NCBI GenBank assembly: GCA_021292165.1
Contig: CM037878.1
Span: 237,427,546 to 237,491,545, forward strand
Length of the DNA: 64,000 nucleotides
From: Shinisaurus crocodilurus
Taxonomy: Eukaryota; Chordata; Lepidosauria; Squamata; Shinisauridae
Reading direction: 5' to 3'
Made by a program: the position numbers and the translations under genes. Shown here in pieces: positions 33,658 through 45,156 of the stretch (position 1 is the stretch's first letter; each line of letters starts with the position of its first letter). The notes under the pieces are model-generated. The model ran no database searches. It was not told the DNA's origin and saw nothing but the letters and a program-made list of their open reading frames with translations.

Positions 33658-33712
33658 TATTTTTCCATTTTTCTACTATTGTGCATTAAATGTTGCATTA
33701 AATATGGCAATG
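33658..33712 (+). repeat. 55-bp direct repeat, right copy
   Basis: Exact second copy of 32759-32813. Flanks differ immediately outside, so the duplicated unit is sharply bounded. Confidence 0.9.
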
Positions 33713-34714
33713 CATTAAATTTTTCTTTACCTCTTTGGGGACCTTTTGGTCAAAATCAGTATAACGTGTTTTCTCCTTTATCTACTTTACCTTTGCAAGC
33801 ATTCAGTGCCAATGTTCATAAAGACTCATGGTGCTCTCAAACTGCCTTCTCTCATTGCCATCTACACCTTCTCCTGTGCCAAGGTCAAGAACATACTGTG
33901 TGGGCACTGCCATGGCCCCTGTGAATTCATAGAACTGTCCTCCATTTTAGTATTTAGGCTGGTTTTAGGATTTTATGGAGTTAAATCTTTGTGTGTATGT
34001 GTGTATGTAGTCAGTTTCATTAAAAAAAATTAGTAGTTCGGAGGTCAAACATTTACTTAGAATATAGGGGTCACAAAATTGTGCTCAGGGAGCAGGAGAT
34101 TCAAGAGAAGGTCAGAGGGAGAAAAGTGTTTAAACTCATGCTGTGCCGAAACCCCACCTGCCCTTTTGCAACCACTTTGTTTCCCTGTGGAAAAGGCAGT
34201 CACATTTCCGCCTCTTTCACAAGGATGTTTGGAGAAATTTTGGATAAATTTATCAAGGTGCAGGGCTTCAGTGCTTAACTCATTTGCTGGAGTTGGGGAG
34301 AGAGAAAGAAAATGAATCTTAAGACATAAAACAGAAGGCAAAATGCAGAGGGGCAGAAAAATAGAGAAATGGAGAGGAGGAAGGAAAGAATACCAGTGTT
34401 GCTGAAACTGGAGAACTGATTGTGAAAGCTGGACAAATTACAGTAAGATATTAAGGGACTTGGATAAAATATGGACAAAGCCTAGTTATGTGAGCTTGAT
34501 GTGTTTATCCCTGGTTGTTTTACTACCCGATTGCTCATATGGTTTTTTGGCATTGTAAGATGCTCTCTTCTAGAACTTGGGAACACCCCTGCCACCATGC
34601 CCTGCCCCAAGGGACATTTTTGGACCTTGGGGAAGGGGGAGGCAGAAGCTTACATGATCGAGGTGAGCACGGCCATACTTGCTCATCTTGACCTTGCTGA
34701 CAAGCATTTGAGCT

Positions 34715-34755
34715 TCAGTATTGGGCGGTATAGAAATAAAATTAATTAGTGGTGG

Positions 34756-34789
<34 letters not shown>

Positions 34790-34793
34790 AATT
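34715..34793 (+). repeat. L2 tail remnant and (GAT)n
   Basis: ATTGGGCGGTATAGAAATAA, AATTAATTAG and about 11 GAT units. Short remnant of an L2 3' end. Confidence 0.7.
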
Positions 34794-35199
34794 TGAGAAG
34801 GGGTGTCTTCCTATGCGATGGCCCCTGCTCAAATGCTCATGACACCACTAGGAAGTATTACTGAATTCATACTGTAGCAAAAGAGATAAAGATTTTGTAT
34901 TAAGAAAGGCTTCCCAAGGGCAAAAATAGTCAGGCAACAAAGTATGCTACCTAAACAAGCAGTGGGGTCTTCTTTCTTGAAGGAGCCAGGTTGGGGAAGG
35001 CTGTTTTATGGAATTCTTCTATTGCAGTATGTTAGACCACATTATCCTTGAAGTCCACTCCAATCCGATGATTACATTGCATTTGAAGTTAAGTATCTTC
35101 TAAATATCCATCCTACAAGCGTGTTTTTTTTTGCAAATGTCAAATCAGTGGGAATCAATTTCTTTTCACACAGCAGTTTGCTGTAGGCAATAATTTACA

Positions 35200-35560
35200 G
35201 GAGGTGATGTCATTATTGAAGCAGACTGCTCTGAGTTTCAATCAGAGTTTATGTCAGATAAAGGATAATCGTAGAAATCTGATTGCATAAATCAGAGCTC
35301 CCAAAAACTTTTTCAAAAGGTTAATGTAAACAGCATGCAACCATTAGTATTTTTATTTTATTTGTAAAGATTAAAGGATTTATTGCCTTTAGATTGGATC
35401 TGTGTCACCTAGAGTTTTCTGTTTAAAAATATGGCTACCTGACAACAGTGTAGGGTCTATAGAGAAATATATCTTTCCAAGAAATCTACTGCTTAGCCTG
35501 CATCAAAATCTTGATAGAATTTAAGCAATATAACTCTTCTACTTCCAAACACATCTAGAA
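35200..35560. other. Candidate conserved non-coding block (weak)
   Basis: Repeat-free AT-rich sequence with no open frame of interest or transposon signature. Judged only by texture; listed so that it can be checked by alignment. Confidence 0.12.
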
Positions 35561-35739
35561 ATTCTAGTTCAGCAGGATGAGCAATTCAAACAGTTAGTTG
35601 CCCCTATACAATGGAACCAGAATAATGCATTTATTCATTAAATTTGCATCTGTTTGCTTCTCAGATAAGCAGAGATGTGGATAAAATAAGTTAGCCCAGC
35701 CTCCCCCAACTTCACTTAGACCTGCCTTCTCCAGCCTTC

Positions 35740-36320
35740 CCCAATCACTCCCCATGCCAGGTGGGCCTCACTGGGGAGAGCATTCCTTAATCAGGGGCCA
35801 CCACAGAAAAGGCCTTCACTCTTGTCGCCATCCTCTGAACCTCCCTTTGAGGAGACACTCAGAGGAGGGCCTCAGATGTTGATTGTAGCACATGGGTACA
35901 TACTGGGAGAGGGGCTCCATCAGATATTGTCTCAAACCATATAAGGCTCTATAGGTGATCTGACCATGAGAAACAAACTGATTCAAAGATCCCTACCTTC
36001 AGATCACCCTTTCTTGACTGGTTAAAAAAACAAGTCTAGAATGTGCCCTGCTACTGCTACATGTGTTGGGCTGATGACAAATTGGGACACTCCCATGGTT
36101 GTTATGGCTGCCATAAACTCCTGAGCCACCTCAGATAAAGTGGCCCTGGACAGCCCTTGGTGTGAATGTTGATGTCCCCAGAAACAGTAGTCTGAGGGTC
36201 CTCAACACCACATTGAAGACAACCTCCAGTAGCTCAGGTAGGGAGACTGGTTAGCAGCAGGGCGGGCAGTACACCAGTAAAATCCCCAATCTGTCCCCCT
36301 GGACCAACACAAGATGCAAA
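35740..36320 (-). mobile_element. L2-clade LINE with endonuclease joined to the 3' region (internal deletion)
   Basis: Minus strand, 36310 to 35960: ILLVYRP, then LLELLEVVFNVVLRT, GD.NIH, LSRATLSEVAQEFMAAIT and VISPTHV..AGH.LDL, which is the L2 AP-endonuclease. From 35957 to 35745 it continues directly with the L2 C-terminal region (ALYGL, AFSVVAP). The whole RT is missing between them. Frames are broken. Confidence 0.65.
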
Positions 36321-37261
36321 CACTCCAGACAAGTAAACATTTTACAGTAAATATTCTCAAGTGGTGATGGCAGGAGCATTTTACAAAAGGGAAAAATAAA
36401 TAAATGTAGGGTGTATGTCTAGGCATACAGTGTTTTGTTGTTAGTTATATTCTCACTGATTGAGTGTCTTTTAATTCTTTCTAAGCAAATACTTTTTCTC
36501 TTTGAGGAAAATAACTGCAGTAGCTTCCTGCAGTGATCTAAGAAGCCTTTAAAGTGATAGAGATTTCAATCCAAAAAGTACACACTGGCTTACTTGGAGG
36601 TAAAAATTTTTTTTAAAAAAAATCCACACTGTCATTTAGAAAATGAAGTATTATCAGACAGCGATTACTGTTAATGTAATTTCTCAAAGGGTACACTTGA
36701 TCCAATTAAAATTAATGTTGTATTACCTGTGACAGTAAACAGGAAGACCTGCGGGAACACTCAGATCACATTTGGACTTCTTGGGCTATTAGGAGAGAGT
36801 CAGTAACTAGTCAGTGAGTACATCACAAATAGGTTGAAAACATTATCTCCACTCAAAAAGAAATCCAGGTCTCACATTAAAGAATATTATTAGCAATTAA
36901 AGCTACTATTGTGCATATATTTTAGTTGTAATAAACATTAATATATTCCTGTACTGCATGATAATAATTGTTACCATTTAATAGAAATTCTGAATGAAAA
37001 AGATTTGTTTATTGCCAAAGGCTAAACTTAACAGTCTAAGCTCTTCTTTGTTTCTGCGTACATAGTGAAATATATTGGGCTGATTCTATCATTTCCTCTT
37101 TGAACTTCAACCTGCCCTTTGCTGCCAGACATCTCTCTTAGAATACAAATAGTAACTAACAGTGCAATCCTAAACTCACTCACTAGGGAGTAACAGTGCA
37201 ATCCTATACATATCTTCTCATTTTGACTCCTTGTAGTTAACTGAAAGAGTAAAATCCTGTT

Positions 37262-37660
37262 AGGGAGCAATCCTATGGCCCCTAGAGATGGTGTGAGGGG
37301 CAATAGGATAGTGGGATTCCCCCCTCCAAGGTCAGAGACAGCGCTCCGACCTAGGAAGGGGGAGCTGGAGATCCAGCCTGCTGAGCCCGACCCCTCACAG
37401 CCGGTGCAGAAAGAACCGTGCAGGCTGGCCTCCAAGGTTGGGAAATTGACCTTGGAGAGGGGGAAAGGGGGGCGTTTGGTGGTCAGGGAGGGGAAGAGAC
37501 TGGAGAGGCCAGGATACCAGCTATCCTGAGCATCCAGCCTCCTTCCTTCCCTCTCCAAAGTGCCATTGCTAGGCTTTTTGCAACGATCGGAGGACAGGGA
37601 GGAGAAGATTACCTCCGCCGTGTTTCCCACCCTGCCACCTTCAGCCTGAGAGGGCATTGG
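37262..37660 (+). mobile_element. GC-rich MITE, GCAATCCTAT-terminus group (copy 4)
   Basis: The left end TTAGGGAGCAATCCTATGG is followed by an inverted CAATAGGATAGTGGGATTCC. The body has GGTGCAGAAAGAACCGTGCA (cf. 12.87 kb), CCTCCAAGGTTGGGAAATTG and GGCCAGGATACCAGCTATCC. The right terminus is missing or replaced by the array at 37671. A 214-codon minus-strand frame through it is a GC-rich artefact. Confidence 0.6.
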
Positions 37661-37670
37661 ATAAATGGAC

Positions 37671-37682
37671 AATAATAATAAT

Positions 37683-37733
<51 letters not shown>

Positions 37734-37870
37734 TTCTTACCCACCTCTCCATTTGGATCGAAGCGGGGAACAACAATAATCATAAAATATAGAAACTAAT
37801 TAAAAAACATAGCATACATTATTAAAACATCTTTAAAACATCTTAAAAGCATCCTAAAATTTCATCAGAT
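37671..37870 (-). mobile_element. (ATA)n/(ATC)n array and LINE 3' tail
   Basis: ATA units then about 18 ATC units, then TTACCCACCTCTCCATTTGG, ATCGAAGCGGGGAACAACAA and ACATCTTTAAAACATCTTAA, a LINE 3'-UTR read on the minus strand. Confidence 0.6.
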
Positions 37871-39237
37871 AGGATGCCTCCAAGTTTCTTTGCTCCACGC
37901 TGCCATACCCTTTGGCATCATTTTACAAAGTTTATTAAATAACAACTTTTCATATCATTTTTCTTTGGTAGGAAAAAGTTTTCTACAATGACTCTATTCT
38001 CTCCAAGGCAAAAGAGTACAATGACTCTATTCTCCCCAAGGCCCAACAGCTTCATTTTACTTTCTCAGCAACTCTGCATCTGCATAGTGCTCACTTTACA
38101 ACCAATATTGTATGAAGCACCAGGATACTAGAATTAAATGGACTGTTTGCTGTTTCATTGTGATTTGGTATGATTTAAATCAATCTGTGCTCTTGATGAA
38201 AACCCCATTTCTCTTTTAATGTTGTATGCTTTTTAGTAATAATGCAGCCCATAAAAAGCTACCAATTGTCTGTTAAATTAAATGATGTCTTTATATACAT
38301 TGACTCTCATTCCTCCCACTTCTTCTGAGGCTCTCAAAGAGCAAGATTTATTGTGGCCTGTCAAGGGGTTGAAGAGCCTTCTAAAATATGCACAAAGAAA
38401 TGATGGGCTCTCCTCTGTCTGAGAGCAAAGAGCTTGAGGACTCTGCACTGTCTGCAGTAAAAGAAGAGAGATTTCCTAGGCCTCCTGCCAGCCTCTTCAG
38501 ATGTTTTCAGGACAGTCCCAGCATTTTTTAAAAATGCTAAAAATACTTGACAAATTTTGTGTGATTCGTATTCACAACAATTTTCTCAGATACATCATTA
38601 CTGTTTTCCTGTTACATATGGGGAAAAGAAGCTGAAAAAACGTCTGTTTCTTTATTTAGTTGAACATATACTGTACCTCATTAAGGTGGCCCATTGAGAA
38701 GCCCCCCCCCCCAAAAGATGGCAATTTGCATGTGCTGATTTATAAATATAGATGCAAATTTAGAAATAATTATTAAAATTAAATAAACTACAGTGCATCT
38801 CACCAGTGTAGAAGATCTTGACCAGATGAACTGTGTGCCTTGCACAGTCAGTCATCCAAGTGCTGCTGATGGGCAACTTCAAGGCCCCTGTTCTCCCTTC
38901 TGATGGTTCTTTATCTTTATACTGGACTTGGACTGGACAGCTGTTCAAATAGAGGATTCTGATGTTATGTTATTGGGGGGTAAATTTAAAGTGTATATGT
39001 GGTAAGTATAATAATGTGTTCTGGTATTGACTATAGTTATCATTATGTACTCCTGCTGTATCCATGTGTGTTATGTTAGGTAAGTGAGAAATGATGGACA
39101 GGAAGAATGGTGTATTTGCATATGTGACATGATTGGCTGAGAGACTGAGAAGTGGGGGTAAAGCCTGTGTTATATACACAGTGGGCGGTGCTGTTCAGTC
39201 AGGAGTGTGTGGGGAAGAGAGAGGAGTGTGTGAGAAG

Positions 39238-40424
39238 TAGGGCTGTGCACAGCCCCTCGGATCTGATTCCAATTCTGATCTGTGTAATCGGGACTGGGCC
39301 TTATTACAATTCCGTCTGATCTGTATCTATCCTGATCCAATTACGATTACGTGGAATCGATTTCAGTAATGGAATCGATTCCGTCTAGTTTTTTCCATAG
39401 ACTTGCATTGGGGGGAAAAAGTCTTTCACTTCTTCATTTTAAAAGATAGAAACATGAAACCTGGTGAGACTGCAGATATCCTCGAGCTGCTTATGCCCTC
39501 CAAATTTCAGACACATGAGTGTGGGGTGGGTGGGTAAACTTCACCTGTTGAATTTGTGCCAATCCTGATAATTTTTAAACAAAAAGAAAGGGATTGCCCT
39601 GCAAGCACTGACCCCCCCCCCGCCATGAATACACACTTTCCTGTGAGTAAGTCCGGCAGGAAAACGCTGAACAGAAGGCCAGCAGATTCAAACACTCACT
39701 CACTGCCACAAACTGTATGAACAAAAAGGACTTTAATTGTCCTAAACGAAATCCTAATAAAATATTTTAAAAACTTAAGATATCTTAAAGGAAAGCAATT
39801 AGGAGCCCAAGGCGACAAACAAAGTCAAATGCTCCTTCAGTCCCCCTTTTCCAAACTGGGGTCAGAAGAAAAGTAAAGTAAATGGATTTGTTTGTATTCA
39901 AAATGAAGCTACTCCTAAATGAAATAAAATTGAGGAATAAAACGAAAGAAATCCAAAAAGAGACACCCACCCCCTTCTCTCTCCAATGCCAGGAGGCAAG
40001 CGGCAACTGGCAGCAAGCAAGTAAGCAGGAGCCAAGAACAAGCTTGATCCTCTCCCCAGCAAACTGATCCAAAATGCACATGGTCAGAGAAATAAAAGCA
40101 AACCATGCATCTCCCTTAGCCCTCCTCCAGTCAGCGTCACTATTGGAGAACAGCAACTTCCTCTGAAGCACCATTGGGTAATGGTGCTGCCAACAATTCT
40201 CCCCTCCTCCCCCTCCCCATTCCAGTCAGAAAGGGGGGGGGGAGCTTCCTGGCTGCTCACCTAGATTGAGATGTAATCGCCTGTAATCAAATATAACCAA
40301 TGACAGGAGATTTCATCCGATCTGGGTAAGGGTTGATCCGATTAGACTGTAATCAAAGTGTAACCCGGATCGGGCCAATCTGATTCCAATTCGGGTTCGA
40401 GCCGTGATTATGTGCACAGCCCTA
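39238..40424. mobile_element. Non-autonomous hAT element, 1,187 bp, perfect 8-bp duplication
   Basis: Termini TAGGGCTGTGCACA and TGTGCACAGCCCTA are perfect 14-bp inverted repeats. The flanks GTGAGAAG at 39230-39237 and 40425-40432 are identical 8-mers, the hAT signature; TAGGG ends recall the Ac branch. Subterminal regions are rich in GATCTGAT/TCCAATT motifs (39258-39380 and 40315-40400) that could be transposase-binding repeats. The interior has a C9 run near 39612 and a G9 run near 40234. A 129-codon minus frame (39785-40174) shows no transposase motif. Confidence 0.85.
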
Positions 40425-40914
40425 GTGAGAAGTGCTGGAGTGCAGTTTGGGAGTCTGTGAAGCTGACTGGACAGAGTTGAGAGATTTTATTAGGATTGTT
40501 AGGAGATTAGCTAGTGAGTCCAGGGATTGATATTTTGGGAAGAGCTGGTGAGGGAGGATTGGTAATAGGATAAGATAGTACATTACTTAACATTTGACTG
40601 AAGCTTATGAAACTTATTTCCAAAAACTGTTGTATTTTAAAATAAACTTTACCTTGTTATTTGAAGCAGCCTGTATGGGAAGCTGTGCTTTATATACTGG
40701 TAAAAGAGGTATAAGGTAGGGATAATACATAATATAGACATCCCAAAGTCGGTGTGAGGGTAAGACTAGAGGAAAAGAAACCCCCAACCTTACATGAGCG
40801 CACACATAGATCTCAAAAAGAAGGGCAAGCTTGAGGCCCTATGAGGGGTGGGGTGTGACAAGGATGCCTTCAAAATACAGGACAGTCCTCTGTCAGCTCT
40901 TCAAATAGAGAACT

Positions 40915-41165
40915 ATATTCTGTAAAAGAAGCCAGATTCCGCCTGGACATCAGGAAAATTTTCCTGACTGTCAGAGCAATAAGACAATGGAACCAACTAC
41001 CTAGGGAGGTGGTGGGCTCTCCCACTCTGGAGGCATTCAAGGTGCAGCTGGACAGCCATCTGTCAGGGATGCTTTGACCTGGATTCCTGCATTGAGCAGG
41101 GGGTTGGACTCGATGGCCTTGTAGGCCCCTTCCAACTCTACTTTTCTATGATTCTATGATTCTAT
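40915..41165 (+). mobile_element. CR1-clade LINE, 3' terminus
   Basis: Plus strand encodes ARFRLDIRKIFLTV, IRQWNQLPREVV, SPTLEAFKVQLDSHL, the CR1 ORF2 C-terminus. The UTR GGGTTGGACTCGATGGCCTT, GTAGGCCCCTTCCAACTCTA follows and ends in ATTCTATG repeats. The tail repeats and coding residues are well preserved. Confidence 0.85.
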
Positions 41166-41239
41166 ATGGCCACCCTATACCTCACACTATTCTGCACATT
41201 CAGGATAGATAAACAGGGAGATTCATAGAACAGATAGAT

Positions 41240-41315
41240 CATAATCGATCTAGCGTGCTGGGAGTTGTAGGCCTTTTTCTGTCTAAACTTGCATACGTAG
41301 GATTGCACCCTGAGG
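41240..41315 (-). mobile_element. Half MITE of the GCAATCCTAT group
   Basis: GCTGGGAGTTGTAGGCCTTT, TTCTGTCTAAACTTGCATAC and TAGGATTGCACCCTGA equal one arm of the 56.4-kb palindrome. Confidence 0.6.
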
Positions 41316-42496
41316 CAACCAACCACATTCCACACCTCAATCATTGCAACACTGTTTGAAGGCAGTGTCACGTTCCACCTAAAAATATTGCAAATTTAGG
41401 GATTAGAAAATGTGATATAATCTCAGCTCAGCAGAAGGAAAGATGTCAGGTCTGTATAAACCAAAATGAGAAACAAATACGTATTTATTGCACAATAAAC
41501 TGAGCATGCAGAGTCAAAGAGGACTCAAGTAATTACCAGCAAGTGCACATAAAATGGTTGTAAATACTAAAGTAGTCTTGGGATCCCAGCAGAGAGTGGC
41601 AATAAACTTACTCAAAATCAACTCCATTTTAAATGGACTCTATACGCAGAGAGAGAAAATAGTTGCTACACATCTTCTGTCACCACCAGACATGTAGGTG
41701 AAACCATTTACTTTGTTATTAAAAGAAGGCAAGTGCTCCATGCTTCTAAACAGTGTTAAAAGTTTGAGTGTGAAAGCTCTGGGTGTGTTCAATTCATAAA
41801 TTACGCCAAGTTGAATAGGCCTTTAAGGTGGCATACATTATTAAACCTATTTTCCAAATCAAAGTGGGCATACATAAGTGCATGGCCAAGGCAAGATAAA
41901 CAGGATTTAGAGTGCCATTCACCCACATATTCTGTATCAAAGATTACAGTCATAGGTTGTAGCTTTAATTTTATTGGAATTTAGCCAGAAAACAACAACA
42001 ACAAGTACGAAATAACCTCTCAAGTTACTGTGAACAAAAATGACATGTGATCATTTTATCAGATCACACAATAGATCTGATAGTAAATATTTCCACCAGG
42101 AGAAATATAAAATAATGAACCTAAAAGTAGTGCCAATATTGCTTCCATCAATATTACTTCCATCACTGGTGTCAGTCTATTATTATTGTAGGGTTATGGG
42201 CATGTAAGTGAGCCCACTGGATAGGAAAAACTCTAATTACATAGGGCCATAACCATCAGCTTGATCCACAAGCTCTGTAAGCCAGTACATGGATTTAAAG
42301 TGATGGATTGCCTGGTCCTATTCCTTGCTTCGGCTGCCATGGCACAAGCAGAAATCAGTTCTGCAACAATGAAAGCAGCAGCAGTCTGTTATGGGATTTA
42401 AGTCTGGACTAAATGATCTCTCTGGGATCCCATTCAAGTCAGTGATGATTGTAAGATATTCAGGTTTTTTTGGGGGGTGGCGGTGAGAATATTATA

Positions 42497-42590
42497 GGGT
42501 ATGCAACCTGCTGCCCTAGATGTTCTGGACTGCCATGCCCATAATCTCTGGCCTTTGCCCATGCTGGCTGGCGCTTGTAGAACACCTGAT
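42497..42590. mobile_element. Half copy of the palindromic repeat seen at 13.4 kb
   Basis: GCAACCTGCTGCCCTAGATG, TTCTGGACTGCCATGCCCAT and GCCCATGCTGGCTGGCGCTT correspond to the left arm and loop of that repeat. Confidence 0.5.
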
Positions 42591-42592
42591 TT

Positions 42593-43225
42593 ACTGGGTT
42601 CACATGACATGATAAGCCATGGTGGTTTATAAGCCATGTTTGTTTCAGAGTGGCTTGTCATGTTGTCCCAACCCAGCAGCATGATTTGTTAATCACACAC
42701 AAACCACTCTGGCTAGGTTAAGGCAACATGACAAGACACTCTGAAACAAACATGGCTTCTAAATCACCACGGCTCATCGTGTTGTGTCATAGTGATGTAC
42801 GTGTACCTGTTGGGGTGCTTGCTGGGTGCTCGGTGAGCAACCACGACGCTCGATTCCTCCCGCTGCGACAGCGAGGCTCCCAGCGGACTTTCCAGGGACC
42901 CGGAAGTGATGCGACGGGTCCCGGCGCTGTGCCAGGAACTGATGCGACGGGACCCCAGCGCTGCTCTTTTCACGCAAATACCATAGAAAACCACCTTAAA
43001 ATGGCTGCACAACCGTTTTAAGGTGGTTTTCTATGGTATTTACGTGGAAAACACAGCACCGGGGCCCCAGAAGTACCTCACCTTGGGTCAGCTCCTCTCC
43101 AGGGAGATGTGTCGAGCTGGGGAAAAGGTAAGTGCCGTGGGGCTTGGGAGGTCGAGCGGGGCGAGTTTGCCCAGCTTCCACCCCCTATCGAGATCCGCAC
43201 ACATCCCTAGTTGTGTGAACCCAGT
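42593..43225. mobile_element. Palindromic MITE (ACTGGGTTCACA termini) split by a nested hAT
   Basis: The left arm ACTGGGTTCACATGACATGA, AAGCCATGTTTGTTTCAGAG, TGGCTTGTCATGTTG pairs with the right arm CAACATGACAAGACACTCTG, AAACAAACATGGCTTC and TTGTGTGAACCCAGT. The right arm is interrupted at 42790-43209. Without the insertion it would be about 205 bp with ~75-bp arms. Superfamily uncertain. Confidence 0.7.
42790..43209. mobile_element. Nested hAT-like foldback, 420 bp
   Basis: Ends TAGTGATGTACG and the complement of CGCACACATCCCTA fit the TAGGG(A/C)TGT group. The flanks GTTGTGTC and GTTGTGTG match at 7 of 8 (one-base offset on the left). The centre is a strong hairpin: AAATACCATAGAAAACCACC..TTAAAA (42976-43001) pairs with TTTTAAGGTGGTTTTCTATG..GTATTT (43016-43041). 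Flanking domains are GC-rich with ATGCGACGGG direct repeats. Confidence 0.7.
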
Positions 43226-43779
43226 CACTGTGTTGTCTGTCCAGGTCTTTGCTTGGACATGCTCCTATATGTTAAGAAAGACAGGAAGATGACTCATCTT
43301 GGTTTTCTCTTCCCTCCTCCCAGCTGTGTAATCTGCTAATCTGGTGCCCATGTAAAAAGAGAACAACAGAAGTGCAGCTGGAGTCAGACTGAAAAAAACA
43401 CAGATAGGCCTGAATTGCTCCCTGCAAGAATCTGAAGATGCTAATTGGCTCCCACTTCTAGAAATCTGATGGGGTAAGCAGTGAACTTTGGAGTATTTAG
43501 TTGTGAACCTCCGCCCATGCTTTTAGTCTGCATAACTGTAAATAACTGCAAATATTACAAAATGCCAGTAAGCCTCCAGTGACACATCTGTGCACATCTG
43601 CTTCCTTCAATTATGGTAAGTTGTGTAATTGCTTTATTTCTTATTATTAAATATTTAATTATAGATATTACTGCACAAGGACTTTCAGTTATGAAAAAAT
43701 CATTTGATAGCTTAGATTTGCTATTTTGACTTTTTTTAGAATTGCAATTGTGCTCAATATATTATTGTGGAGAAAGACT

Positions 43780-44400
43780 GCAACTGTCCTTCTTGGCGGG
43801 TTCAGCCACTCAGGGGTTAACCCGGATTCGGGTAGCCCTCTATCAGCGGTACGCAGCTCTCTGGCAGAAGCCGCGACCAATTATAACGCAGGCAAAGCGA
43901 GGAGACCGAGTTTTGAATGGACGCTACTACACTGTTATGGGTAAACAGAGTTTAATGGAGCGTAACAGAACATATACAAAGCACCACGCTAAGCACACAC
44001 CTACAATTGAGCAGGTAGCGAGCCGCAAAAGCAATACAGACAGTCGTACCTGAAAATGCCTTGTTCCTAGAAAGCCGCTTAACTCCAAAAGGGCTGTTCT
44101 ATGTTAGCGTTGTTCACTGGGAGCTCCCCCAGGGTTGAAGGTGGTTTGACCTGAGCCATGGACCTTGCAGCTTGCTGCCTCACGACCAACAACCCTTTTC
44201 CCGCCACTGACCCTGGGCTTTATACCCTCTGTTGGGCCCCCTCCTTCTTGTCGTGCCCCCTCCTGGCATGACTGGTTTTTCTTGTTTGCCTGGCACCTAG
44301 GAGTCTTTGGCTGTTCCTTTCTTCTATCCAACACCTGGGAATGAATATTCCACAGCTCCTTCGGCTGCCAGACCAGGGACTTGCCAGGGGGCATGTTAAT
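43780..44400 (-). mobile_element. Possible solo LTR, minus orientation
   Basis: The minus strand shows a clean GGTATAAAGCCCAGGG TATA box near 44213-44228. About 260-285 bp downstream is an ATTAAACTCTGTTTAC segment near 43940-43956 that could be the poly(A) region. GC-rich sequence runs on to 43785. Possible TG...CA ends lie at 43785 and 44395. No matching target duplication and no internal retroviral genes were found. Confidence 0.35.
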
Positions 44401-44616
44401 GACTCCTATTGTGATTCTTGGGTGTCTGATGCTATCTTGCGGTATGTGTGCATATACGTGTTTGTGTGGGCTATGGCTTTCTCTTCACAATTATTAAACT
44501 TCTCAGGTTTTATTAAAATGATATTTCAAGACCCTTGGAAAATATTTAAGTATTTTGATAAATACTTAGATCCTTTATTCTAATCCACATATTTATCCCA
44601 TTTTGTACATATTCTG

Positions 44617-45156
44617 ATGTGTGCAGAAGAGTATATTTATCAGGACAGTGGTATGAATGTAAATAACTACAGGCCGGTAGCTAATATCCCATTCCTGGGC
44701 AAGGTTTTTGAGCGGGTGGTTGCTGGTCAACTCCAGGCACTCTTGGATGAAACGGACTATCTAGATCCATTTCAATCTGGATTCAGGCCTGGTTTTGGAA
44801 CGGAAACTGCCTTGGTCGCCCTGTGGGATGACCTCTGCCGGGAGAGGGACAGGGGGAGTGCTCTGTTGATTCTCTTGGACCTCTCAGCGGCTTTCGATAC
44901 CATCGACCATGGTATCCTTCTGGATAGGTTGTCTGGGTTGGGAGTTGGAGGCATTGCACTCCTGTGGTTCCGATCCTACTTGGGCGGCCGATTCCAGAAG
45001 GTTGTGCTGGGGGAGTACTGCTCTGTCCCTTGGCAGTTATGCCATGGGGTGCCACAGGGCTCTATTTTATCCCCTATGCTGTTTAACATCTATATGAAAC
45101 CACTGGGGAGAGGTTATCCGGAGGTGTGGGCTGAGATGTCATCAATATGCAGATGA
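44617..45156 (+). pseudogene. L2 ORF2 part 1: reverse transcriptase palm
   Basis: Codes [50 protein letters not shown] (motif A, first catalytic Asp) and [18 protein letters not shown] (motif B region). A one-base insertion near 45106-45112 then shifts the frame, so the YADD motif (45146-45157) is read in the next frame. The first codons before about 44650 are flanking DNA. Confidence 0.9.

Noticed and set aside
37028..37672. 214-codon minus frame as a host exon
   Set aside because: Spans a GC-rich MITE and its flank with no domain. GC-rich DNA has few stops.
39785..40174. 129-codon minus frame inside the hAT element as a transposase remnant
   Set aside because: No hAT dimerisation, zinc-finger or catalytic motif can be read, and the composition is like the surrounding non-coding DNA.
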